Assembly (NCBI GenBank): GCA_016284575.1
Contig: JAEEPD010000072.1
Location: 1-12,310 of the forward strand
Length of the DNA stretch: 12,310 nt
Origin: Bacillota bacterium
Lineage (GTDB): Bacteria; Bacillota; Clostridia; Peptostreptococcales; Anaerovoracaceae
Direction: 5' to 3'
The notes under the pieces: generated by a model
The model's input: only the letters and a program-made list of their open reading frames with translations
Told to the model about the DNA's origin: nothing
The model's database searches: none
In this document: positions 5,985-12,283 of the stretch, in pieces
Position numbering within the stretch: position 1 is the first letter of the stretch
Layout: every line of letters begins with the position of its first letter
Translations under genes and position numbers: made by a program

Positions 5985-7664
5985 TTAATTTGAGCTTTTG
6001 AGCTGCTCCTGAAACTGAAGATACTCTATCGGGTCCACATTTTCTCCGTTCAGCAGGAGCTCAAAGTGCAGATGAGGGCCAGTAGAGTTTCCGGTGGAGC
6101 CCACAGTCCCGATAACAGCGCCGGATTCCACTGATGCACCCTCCTCCACAGAGATCTTGTCCATGTGGCAATAGCGGGTCACGATGCTGTTGTCGCTGCT
6201 TCCGTGTTCTATCTCTACCGTATAGCCCCTGCCGCTCTGCCAGCCTGCGCTTTTTACGGTCCCCGCTGAGGTTGCATATATAGGCTCACCCTTGGACTGA
6301 ACTATGTCCACGCCATTATGCACTGCACCATAGCGGGTCCCAAAGCCCGAGCTGATCTCCGTGCTGTCCACCGGCCATACCCAGCCTGTGCCGGACAGAT
6401 CGATTTTTGAAACATCAACTGTCAAATTCTGCGCAGGCGACGGATCTGCAGTGCCCGGAACCACAACTATGTCAATCGCTTCGTCATCTTCCTCAACTGC
6501 GAACAGTTCCTGCAGCCAAACCGGAACCTCCGCTCCATCGCCCTTAAAACCGACCATTTTGCCATCTGCGGATACAGCGATATACCTGTCTACCACATAG
6601 CTCAGGCTCATACCTGCATCCTTTGGCATATTCTGTTCCAGCACAGCTATAACCATAGGATCGTGATCCATCAGAAGATCAAAATCACTTTGAGATGCCT
6701 CCGAAAGCGTCTCTTTTGGGCCCTCCGCGGCCACGGGATCTGTCATCAGAAAGACCGCCAGGGCCAGGCAGGCCATCAGGGACAGCGCTATCACTGCCCT
6801 TGTGGGCTTTTTATACCTGAACATATCTCTTATCCTTTCCTTTACCCCTATTTCCCCGAAGGCCAGCGGGCAGGCGGAGATCAGCCGCCTTTCAGCAGCG
6901 CAGCTCAGCAGCGCCTGGGAATAATCCGCGACGCTCTCCCTGTCCATACCGCGGATCACCTTTTCATCGCAGGCCAGCTCGATATCCCTGCAGAACAGCC
7001 TGTAGCCCAGCCAGCACAGCGGGTTGAACCAGTGGACCGCCAGGATCAGCCATCCAAGAGGCTTCCACCAGTTGTCTTTTCTCAGGATATGCGCTTTTTC
7101 GTGGCGCAGCACGTTTTCCCTGGCAGCCTCATCGAACCCCGAGGGCAGATATATCTTCGGACAGACAACACCGAGTATAAAGGGACTATGGATGTCGTCG
7201 CAGACCATGATATTGTCCCGAAGGAGGACCGACGCTGCCACAGCTTTACGGAGCCTAAGATAGCTCGCAAGCGCATAAAGCAGCATGGCTGCCATGCCCA
7301 GGATCCAGACCGCCGCCAGTATGGGCACCCAGACCTGCAGCGGATTTGCGCTGTCTCCTACGCCCGGGGTGAAGCTCTCCGCTATCACCGGGTTGATGCT
7401 GCTGTCCACCGCCGGGATCCCCGAAGCGATGGCCGGATGAGGAGACATCATGATGTCCTCCGGTATGGTCTCGCCGCTTGGTACAAGGCTGAGGGCGCTC
7501 TTTATGGTAAAGGGAAGCATCAGCCTTGCTCCTGCCAGAGCCCAGAGCAGGCAGCTGATCCATTTCGGTGCCCTTTTCGCCAGCAGCCGGAACACCGCAA
7601 CAGCCAGTATTATCCAGACTGCGCTGATGCTCATGTTCAGCAGCTTAAGAAATACTGCGCTCAT
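5985..7664 (-). CDS. M56 (BlaR1-like) membrane protease fused to an M23 peptidoglycan endopeptidase domain
   Basis: A 559-residue membrane protein in two halves. Residues 1-308 match the BlaR1/MecR1 module: hydrophobic segments at about 5-28, 34-52 and 111-136, a cytoplasmic M56 domain with the zinc motif H188-E189-K-A-H192 and downstream E229 in DIELACDE, then a membrane segment at about 288-308. A linker (about 310-425) of unrecognised fold follows. Residues about 428-545 are an M23 (LytM-type) domain with H449 and D453 in HNGVDI, H500 in YCHMD, and H531/H533 in HLHFE, so all expected zinc and catalytic positions are present. The M23 domain should lie outside the membrane, where BlaR1 carries its penicillin-binding sensor. 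It overlaps blaI by 4 bases. Known M56 proteins inactivate BlaI-type repressors on sensing wall stress; here the trigger or output may be peptidoglycan itself. Confidence 0.92.
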   Translation of the reverse strand: MSAVFLKLLNMSISAVWIILAVAVFRLLAKRAPKWISCLLWALAGARLMLPFTIKSALSLVPSGETIPEDIMMSPHPAIASGIPAVDSSINPVIAESFTPGVGDSANPLQVWVPILAAVWILGMAAMLLYALASYLRLRKAVAASVLLRDNIMVCDDIHSPFILGVVCPKIYLPSGFDEAARENVLRHEKAHILRKDNWWKPLGWLILAVHWFNPLCWLGYRLFCRDIELACDEKVIRGMDRESVADYSQALLSCAAERRLISACPLAFGEIGVKERIRDMFRYKKPTRAVIALSLMACLALAVFLMTDPVAAEGPKETLSEASQSDFDLLMDHDPMVIAVLEQNMPKDAGMSLSYVVDRYIAVSADGKMVGFKGDGAEVPVWLQELFAVEEDDEAIDIVVVPGTADPSPAQNLTVDVSKIDLSGTGWVWPVDSTEISSGFGTRYGAVHNGVDIVQSKGEPIYATSAGTVKSAGWQSGRGYTVEIEHGSSDNSIVTRYCHMDKISVEEGASVESGAVIGTVGSTGNSTGPHLHFELLLNGENVDPIEYLQFQEQLKSSN

Positions 7665-8029
7665 TGCTCTCCCTCCCTGTAGGCATCGATCAGCGCCTGT
7701 ATCTCCTCCAGCTCCTTTTGGCTCAGCTTTTTCTGAGACGTAAAGGCTGCGATGAAGGCGGGAAGGGAGCCGCTGAAGCTTTCCTCCACAAAGCGCTCGC
7801 TCCTTCTGGCATAGAATTCGCTCCGGCTTATAAGCGGGATTACGATGCCGTTTTCATTTTTGAAGAGGCCTTTCTCGCACAGCTTTCTCAGGACTGTGTA
7901 GGTGGTGGGCTTCTTCCAGTTCAGCTCCTTTTCGCAGATCCTGACCAGCTCTCCCGAGCCTATGGGCGCCCGCGCCCAGACTATATCCGCAAATCTGGCC
8001 TGAACCTCTCCTAATTCGATCTCTGTCAT
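7661..8029 (-). CDS. blaI: BlaI/MecI/CopY-family transcriptional repressor
   Basis: The 122-residue protein has the normal length of this family. Residues about 5-75 form the winged-helix DNA-binding domain, with a recognition-helix region KKPTTYTVLRKLCEKGL (40-55) typical of BlaI. Residues about 78-122 are the dimerisation helices ending KKLSQKELEEIQALI. In staphylococcal BlaI the repressor is cut at an Asn-Phe bond; the aligned site here appears to be A95-F96, which is an inference from spacing. It is translated from ATG 8029 behind a G-rich site (AAGGGGG, 8034-8040) and overlaps the M56-M23 gene by ATGA, the usual arrangement for repressor and sensor-protease pairs. It very likely represses its own promoter through the two palindromes just upstream. 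Confidence 0.92.
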   Translation of the reverse strand: MTEIELGEVQARFADIVWARAPIGSGELVRICEKELNWKKPTTYTVLRKLCEKGLFKNENGIVIPLISRSEFYARRSERFVEESFSGSLPAFIAAFTSQKKLSQKELEEIQALIDAYREGEQ

Positions 8030-8064
8030 GATTACCCCCTTTTGAACAAAAATACTGCAGTTTG

Positions 8065-8081
8065 GTTTATCCAGGATAAAC
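8065..8081. promoter_or_regulatory. Operator-like palindrome 1 upstream of blaI
   Basis: GTTTATCC-A-GGATAAAC is a perfect 8-bp inverted repeat with a single central base. It lies just downstream of the expected transcription start of the blaI promoter, centred 27 bp from the second copy. The length and dyad suit a BlaI-type dimer; binding is inferred. Confidence 0.72.
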
Positions 8082-8090
8082 TACGCCTTA

Positions 8091-8119
8091 AGTTTATCCT
8101 AAGTAAACCAGATTGTCAA
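8091..8119 (-). promoter_or_regulatory. Promoter of the blaI / M56-M23 operon with operator 2
   Basis: On the minus strand, a consensus TTGACA (8119-8114), a 17-base spacer and TAAACT (8096-8091) form a strong sigma-A-type promoter. The second operator-like repeat, GTTTATCCTAAGTAAAC (8092-8108 on the plus strand), fills most of the spacer and the -10 box, so a bound repressor would block RNA polymerase. It is an imperfect copy of the 17-bp palindrome at 8065-8081. Confidence 0.8.
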
Positions 8120-8136
8120 GAGAATTTTGGCAATAT

Positions 8137-8168
8137 AAAAAGCCGGCTCCGCTCTCGCGGAACCGGCC
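8137..8168 (-). terminator. Rho-independent terminator of the four-gene operon
   Basis: On the minus strand, GCCGG-T-TCCGC pairs with GCGGA-G-CCGGC around a 4-base loop, with one mismatch (8167 to 8142), and is followed by TTTTT (8141-8137). It lies about 50 bases beyond the stop of the last operon gene and upstream of the blaI promoter, so it insulates the two units. Confidence 0.88.
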
Positions 8169-8217
8169 GATCAACATTAATCGTTTATAGGCGATAGACT
8201 ATCAAGCTTTGATTTTG

Positions 8218-9165
8218 CTATTTTACCACCGTTGTCTGGCTTACGGGGATGCTGTCTATCCAGCCCAGCCAGTCCACGGTTATAGGGCCGCCCTTGTAAT
8301 TGTAAAGGGTGAATCTGACCCTGTTGTTGGGATAGACCTTGAGCACATAGGGGAAGGGGAAGAGCACGTCCTCATCGACCACAGCGCTTTCGGTACCTGC
8401 AATGGTATGGACAGTGGCATTGCCCTTTACGGCGTGGCCTTCGCTGCTCATGCCGGACTGGCCGCTGCCCCTCCAGAAGAGCCTGCCGCCGGAGAACTTA
8501 AGATAGGTCCCCATGTCGCCTTCTGTCATGCGGTAGTCGAAATCGTGCCAGATACCTGTGGGGGCATTGGAGGACGTAGCCTTGTCCGCCTCGTCCTGCT
8601 GAGAGTTCTTTATGCTGCCAAGCACCGCATTCACGATGCCGTTGGCCAGCTCCTGCCCCGCCTGATAGGCAGCGTCCTTATTGGGATCGCCTGAGGAAGC
8701 GTTGCCATCAGTTGCAGAGCCGGGGGCTGCGATCACATTGTTTCCGCCGTTTACGAAATACTCTATGAACTCAGCTTCATTTTCCGGGGTATACTCGCTC
8801 AGCCGCATCACAAACTTGTCGTTTTTAAACCAGCCGGAAACATCCTCGCTGCTCCTGAAGCCCAGCAGCCCCAGCATGGCCTTTACGCCGCCTATGGAGC
8901 CGTCGAATCTGAAGGACATTTCGCCCCTGTATATGCCGTAGGGGGTGGGTCCCACATGGGAGCAGTTCAGATCCAGGGTGTAGTCCACCTTGGCCAGGCC
9001 TGCCACGCTAAGACTGGTGGTACCGCCGGCCCTTATGGTCCAGACGAAGCCTTCGTTTCTAGCCTCTTCTGCCAGCCCCTCCTCCCGCATCATGTCAAAG
9101 GCGTGGGATATTGGAGTGAGGCCCGGCTTTTTAGCAGCCTCCCACATTTCCTTTATTTCACTCAT
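8218..9165 (-). CDS. Unrecognised 315-residue protein, last gene of the YciI-C39-AEC operon
   Basis: I do not recognise a family. The protein has no signal peptide and no membrane segment, so it is probably cytosolic. Residues about 1-40 look helical; 41-140 are beta-rich, with CSHVGPTPYGIYRGEMSF as the most distinctive stretch; 141-165 form a Gly/Ala/Asn/Ser linker; 166-186 a short helix; 187-204 another polar linker; and 205-315 a second beta-rich domain, rich in Trp, Tyr and Gly, ending in a region with LFPFPYVLKVYP. Two globular domains joined by a flexible tether is the simplest reading. The start has AAAGGAG six bases upstream. It begins 45 bases after the AEC permease gene and is followed by the operon terminator, so it belongs to that transcription unit. 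Confidence 0.75.
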   Translation of the reverse strand: MSEIKEMWEAAKKPGLTPISHAFDMMREEGLAEEARNEGFVWTIRAGGTTSLSVAGLAKVDYTLDLNCSHVGPTPYGIYRGEMSFRFDGSIGGVKAMLGLLGFRSSEDVSGWFKNDKFVMRLSEYTPENEAEFIEYFVNGGNNVIAAPGSATDGNASSGDPNKDAAYQAGQELANGIVNAVLGSIKNSQQDEADKATSSNAPTGIWHDFDYRMTEGDMGTYLKFSGGRLFWRGSGQSGMSSEGHAVKGNATVHTIAGTESAVVDEDVLFPFPYVLKVYPNNRVRFTLYNYKGGPITVDWLGWIDSIPVSQTTVVK

Positions 9166-9210
9166 AGCTGTCTCCTTTCCGGCAGCGCTCCGGCGCCGCC
9201 TAAAGACTGG

Positions 9211-10149
9211 TTATAGATATCCAAGAGTCCCCAGAGTGCTGAGGAATATAAACAGGGTCAGGACCGAAAGCAGCGAAGTCACCGCCACGATCTCCCCAGC
9301 CAGCTTTTCGTTGCCGCCCATGGATACCGCCGTGCTGTAGGAGTTCACCGCAGAGGGCGACCCGCTGTAGATCAGCACCGCGATCAGGTTGGCGCCGCGG
9401 ATGCCAAGAAGCACCGCCAGAGGCACTATCACTGAAGGCAGAATTATCAGCTTTACCAGCACCACCGCAGAAAGATGCCTTACCCAGTTCTTCATCTCAG
9501 CAAAGTTGAAGCCCGCTCCAAGTCCCAGCATGGCGCAGGGCGTAGCCATGGCAGCCAGCTTGCCAACAACGCTGTTCATCACAACAGCTGGGACCTTAAG
9601 CCCCGAAAGATTCAGGGCCAGACCTATGATGCTGCTAAGGACCAGAGGATTTGTGACGATCTTCTTCAGCATCTTGGAAAGCCCTATGCTGCCGCCCCTT
9701 GCGGACTCAAAGGCAATGGTGGAGCAGGTATTGACGATGGGCGTCACCACCGCCACCAGCACAGCCGTCATACCCAGCTCGCTTCCGAAAAAGCTGGAAA
9801 CGATGGGGATAGCCAGCAGGTTGTAGTTGGCCTTGTGCATGCCCTGTATCATAACAGGCGCAATGGTGGGCTCCTTTATCCTTGCCTTTACCGATGCCGA
9901 GATTATCAGGAAGCTGCAGATGCAGCTCACCGCCACAAAAAGGGCCAGCTTTACGTCGAAGGCAGTCCTGATATCTGCGTTATAGATGCTCTGGACTATG
10001 TTCAGTGGCAGAAACACCTTAAAAACCAGCTTGCTGAGGCCCGAGGCGGTGTTTTCGTCCAGCAGACCCAGCCTTCTTAAGGCATAACCCGTGAGCATAA
10101 AGCCCAGCAGCGGAAAAACTGCATTAAATGACAGTACTATCGAATTCAT
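9211..10149 (-). CDS. AEC-family (auxin efflux carrier-like) permease
   Basis: A 312-residue integral membrane protein with about ten hydrophobic segments, including about 3-23, 38-56, 66-86, 128-147, 165-184, 226-249 and 284-305. Family marks are the N-terminal LPLLG-type repeat with GYALRRLGLLDE (21-32), the central KANYNLLAIPIV (106-117), and the C-terminal SGSPSAVNSYSTAVSMGGN region (262-280). AEC proteins in bacteria move carboxylates, amino acid derivatives or other small organic anions; the substrate cannot be read here. The start at 10149 fits the family N-terminus, but its ribosome site is poor: AAAGGG overlaps the upstream stop and ends only about 2 bases before the ATG, so translation probably depends on the C39-like gene that ends 6 bases before it. 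Confidence 0.9.
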   Translation of the reverse strand: MNSIVLSFNAVFPLLGFMLTGYALRRLGLLDENTASGLSKLVFKVFLPLNIVQSIYNADIRTAFDVKLALFVAVSCICSFLIISASVKARIKEPTIAPVMIQGMHKANYNLLAIPIVSSFFGSELGMTAVLVAVVTPIVNTCSTIAFESARGGSIGLSKMLKKIVTNPLVLSSIIGLALNLSGLKVPAVVMNSVVGKLAAMATPCAMLGLGAGFNFAEMKNWVRHLSAVVLVKLIILPSVIVPLAVLLGIRGANLIAVLIYSGSPSAVNSYSTAVSMGGNEKLAGEIVAVTSLLSVLTLFIFLSTLGTLGYL

Positions 10150-10155
10150 TTCCCT

Positions 10156-10830
10156 TTATTTTCTTCTGAAAAGATAGAAGGGCACGTCGAAATCCTTCAC
10201 CTCTTCCCAGAGCACCTCCCTGCTTGCATAGATCATGTTTCCTTCCACCTCCACGAGGCCCTTGCGGCCCTCCTCTTCGTACTTTGTGGGGGTCTGGGAG
10301 GGATCCAGTATGGCGTATTTGCCGTCAGCTCTCCTGTAAAGGATGAGCATGAAATGCCAGCCGTGGGTGAAGACGCCGATGTGGCCGTCCTTTCTATCGC
10401 CCGCGACCTCGACCACGCAGACGCCGCCTGTGGCAAGCCACTCGTCCACCTCATCAAAGCTGGCGGTGCCCTTCCAGTCGTAGTTCATCTTTTCCGCAAA
10501 GGCGGGGGCAAAGGGACCGTAATCGGTTCCCGCTGCAGCGTTTCCGCCGCTGGCATAGGCCAGGTCCAGCGCATCCTCTAAAGCGAAGCTGCTGTTGGGA
10601 GTCAGTCTGTCTGCTGCCATTACCGCGCAGCAGAGTCCGCAGCCGCCCACAGCCACATTGGACACGCCGGTGCCCAGGGTGACGGGCTTCATATCCGGCT
10701 TTACTTCGAGATTTGCCAGAAATTTCGAAGCATCGGCCGCTCTCTTATATCTCAGATAAAAATCGTAGTCCAGGGGCTTTCCTGCCTTATACATAAGGTG
10801 GGGGTGCTCCAGCTGATTCACATACTTCAT
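10156..10830 (-). CDS. C39-like (papain-fold) cysteine protease, stand-alone and apparently cytosolic
   Basis: The 224-residue protein carries the pattern of the C39-like peptidase family: C64 in VGGCGLCC as likely nucleophile, H159 in GWHFMLI as catalytic histidine, and D176 in YAILDPSQ as the third member. The oxyanion-hole residue, normally Gln six places before the Cys, appears to be N58, and the Pro of the usual CGP motif is Leu. There is no signal peptide, membrane helix or ABC-transporter domain, unlike the bacteriocin-processing C39 exporters. It may cut a cytosolic peptide or may be a transglutaminase-like or amidase variant. Its AAGGAGG site (10838-10844) overlaps the stop of the YciI-like gene, and the permease follows after 6 bases, so the three are tightly coupled. 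Confidence 0.75.
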   Translation of the reverse strand: MKYVNQLEHPHLMYKAGKPLDYDFYLRYKRAADASKFLANLEVKPDMKPVTLGTGVSNVAVGGCGLCCAVMAADRLTPNSSFALEDALDLAYASGGNAAAGTDYGPFAPAFAEKMNYDWKGTASFDEVDEWLATGGVCVVEVAGDRKDGHIGVFTHGWHFMLILYRRADGKYAILDPSQTPTKYEEEGRKGLVEVEGNMIYASREVLWEEVKDFDVPFYLFRRK

Positions 10831-10842
10831 GGCCTGTCCTCC

Positions 10843-11139
10843 TTACTTCTTAACGAATTCGCCGCCTGCGATGACCACGTTTATGGGCTCGACCTCGATC
10901 TTCTCCCAGACCTTTTCAAGCACATAGGGCTCGTTTGCAATGTAATCGTCCAGTTCAGCCCGGCTCTCAAAATCCAGGACCAGAGCGGAGCCCTTCATTT
11001 TGCCCGCCTCGTCCAGCAGGCCGCCAGCCATCACTATATGGCTCAGCATTTTCTGCATACCCTCCAGATGGCGGGGACGTACCTCCATCCTCTTTTCCAG
11101 CATGCCTTCTCCATCGTATGCCTTTACTAAAAACTGCAT
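10843..11139 (-). CDS. YciI-like family protein
   Basis: A 98-residue protein with the small ferredoxin-like alpha/beta fold of the YciI/YCII family. H24 in RPRHLEGM falls exactly at the conserved histidine position, and GGLLDEAG (39-46) and GSALVLDFESRAELDDYI (50-67) match the rest of the pattern. The usual DP pair after the last helix reads EP (NEPYV), a mild departure. The family has proposed dehalogenase- or dechlorinase-like activity and many uncharacterised members, so no reaction is assigned. ATG 11139 is chosen because AAGGAG (near 11147) precedes it; a longer open frame upstream crosses the promoter and the divergent CPBP gene and is not real. It is the first gene of a four-gene operon. 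Confidence 0.85.
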   Translation of the reverse strand: MQFLVKAYDGEGMLEKRMEVRPRHLEGMQKMLSHIVMAGGLLDEAGKMKGSALVLDFESRAELDDYIANEPYVLEKVWEKIEVEPINVVIAGGEFVKK

Positions 11140-11172
11140 ATCCTTCTCCTTGGATCTTAAACGATCCTGTCC

Positions 11173-11195
11173 GGGTGATATAATTGTCTTCACCC
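11173..11195. promoter_or_regulatory. Inverted repeat at the operon start site
   Basis: GGGTGA (11173-11178) and TCACCC (11190-11195) form a perfect 6-bp inverted repeat with an 11-base spacer. It sits immediately downstream of the TATAAT box of the four-gene operon, where a repressor would hinder initiation. It could also form a weak 5' UTR hairpin. Confidence 0.4.
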
Positions 11196-11197
11196 CT

Positions 11198-11225
11198 ATT
11201 ATACAGATTAAAACAATAATTACAA
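11198..11225 (-). promoter_or_regulatory. Promoter of the YciI-C39-AEC-unknown operon
   Basis: On the minus strand, TTGTAA (11225-11220), a 16-base spacer and a perfect TATAAT (11203-11198) form a sigma-A-type promoter. The start site would be near 11191, leaving a leader of about 50 bases before the YciI-like ATG. Confidence 0.7.
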
Positions 11226-11249
11226 AACCAAAAAGAAATATCCCCTTCT

Positions 11250-11270
11250 TCGGCTGCACTTCGGAGCCGA
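11250..11270. repeat. Small hairpin between divergent genes
   Basis: TCGGCT (11250-11255) and AGCCGA (11265-11270) form a 6-bp stem with a 9-base loop; CTTCGG is also repeated directly at 11248-11253 and 11259-11264. No T tract follows on the plus strand, so it is not a normal terminator. It lies upstream of both divergent promoters; its role is unknown. Confidence 0.35.
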
Positions 11271-11300
11271 TTGGTGATAAAATAATCTTATATCTTATGA
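11271..11300 (+). promoter_or_regulatory. Possible weak promoter of the CPBP protease gene
   Basis: TTGGTG (11271-11276), 18 bases, TTATGA (11295-11300) is the best match upstream of the ATG at 11329, but the fit is only moderate. The surrounding AT-rich sequence allows other readings. Confidence 0.3.
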
Positions 11301-11328
11301 AACTCCCGATTGAAAGGATAACGATACC

Positions 11329-12267
11329 ATGCAAAAGAGTGAAACGAAAAGGATACTGTGGAAGATCTTCAGTATGCCGGGGCTCTGGCTCCTGTGCCTT
11401 GTGCTTATGATACTGGGACAGAATCTCGGATCCCTCCTTTACCTTATACCCGGAGCCGAAAGCATGTCCGACGCATCCCAGACGGCATTCTTCTACGTTT
11501 TGTTTATTGGGATCTGGGCAATAGTCCTGCTTCACATGCTCATCTGGAAGAAAAACCGGCCTATATTCAAGGCTCTTTGGACCGGCTCTCCCGGAAACAA
11601 CATAAAAATGTTCCTAATCGGCTTTTTCTTCTTCGGCATGTTCCTTAACGCGCTCTGTGCCTTTGCCGCGCTGCTGAATAAGGACATTTTCCTCAGCTTC
11701 TACTGCTTTGAACCGCTTCCGCTTCTTTGGATACTTTTCTGCGTCTTCGTCCAATCTTCAGCTGAGGAGCTGCTCTGCAGAGGCTTCATGTATCAGAGGC
11801 TCAGAAAAAGCTATGAAAACCCCTGGGTGGCCATCATCGGAAATTCCGTGTTTTTCGGGGTCCTTCACCTCTTCAACGCCGGGGTAACGCCCCTTGCCAT
11901 AGTCAATATCATAGCCGTGGGCATTCTTTATTCCATCATGGTCTACTGCGGCAACAGCATCTGGTGCGCCATGGCAGCCCACACCGCCTGGAATTTCACG
12001 CAGAATATCATATTCGGCCTGCCAAACAGCGGCTCTGTCGTGCCCTATTCCATATTCATGCTTGATGCCAGCACCGCCAGAGACAGCCTCTTTTACAATG
12101 TGGGCTTCGGCGTCGAAGGGACTGTATTTGCGGACATTCTGCTGATAGCCGCTGCCATCGGCCTTTATCTCTGGTATAAAAAACACCCTCAGCCCGAGTA
12201 CAGGATCTGGAAGAGCGAAGAAAAGGCCGAAGCCCCGGCAGAAATTGCCGATGCCAAAGCTGAATAG
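11329..12267 (+). CDS. CPBP-family intramembrane glutamic protease
   Basis: A 312-residue polytopic membrane protein with hydrophobic segments at about 18-40, 52-72, 93-115, 131-145, 167-180, 187-207 and 264-284. The CPBP (Abi/CAAX protease) motifs are intact: E146-E147 with R151 in EELLCRGF, H180 in FFGVLHLFN, and H218 in AAHTAWNF. These residues lie in membrane helices and form the glutamate-based active site. Family members process prenylated or other membrane proteins, and in Gram-positive bacteria some give bacteriocin self-immunity; no bacteriocin gene is visible here. The charged C-terminal tail (about 285-312, Glu/Lys/Ala-rich) is cytoplasmic. AAAGGA (11313-11318) precedes the ATG by 10 bases. 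The gene is divergent from the YciI-C39-AEC operon. Confidence 0.9.
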   Translation: MQKSETKRILWKIFSMPGLWLLCLVLMILGQNLGSLLYLIPGAESMSDASQTAFFYVLFIGIWAIVLLHMLIWKKNRPIFKALWTGSPGNNIKMFLIGFFFFGMFLNALCAFAALLNKDIFLSFYCFEPLPLLWILFCVFVQSSAEELLCRGFMYQRLRKSYENPWVAIIGNSVFFGVLHLFNAGVTPLAIVNIIAVGILYSIMVYCGNSIWCAMAAHTAWNFTQNIIFGLPNSGSVVPYSIFMLDASTARDSLFYNVGFGVEGTVFADILLIAAAIGLYLWYKKHPQPEYRIWKSEEKAEAPAEIADAKAE

Positions 12268-12283
12268 CACTTAAATCTGCAGC

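Noticed and set aside
6663..7682. A 339-residue open frame on the plus strand
   Set aside because: It is antisense to the M56-M23 gene, rich in His, Gln, Arg and Pro with no recognisable motif, as expected for a shadow of a GC-biased gene.
8193..8213. Short dyads GATAG-A-CTATC and ATCAAGCTTTGAT after the last operon gene
   Set aside because: They are short, lie between a stop codon and a terminator, and are not placed at any promoter; chance is the better explanation.
9475..10080. A 201-residue plus-strand open frame
   Set aside because: It lies entirely opposite the AEC permease gene and shows low-complexity His/Gln/Ala composition without motifs.
11140..11535. An upstream in-frame extension of the YciI-like gene adding 132 residues, including a hydrophobic stretch
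   Set aside because: It crosses the promoter and hairpin of the divergent region and overlaps the CPBP gene; the YciI fold and H24 position fit the start at 11139, which has its own ribosome site.
11329..12267. CPBP protease as a bacteriocin immunity gene tied to the neighbouring C39-like protease
   Set aside because: C39 proteases and CPBP proteins do occur in bacteriocin clusters, but there is no precursor peptide with a double-glycine leader, no ABC exporter, and the two genes are on divergent transcripts.
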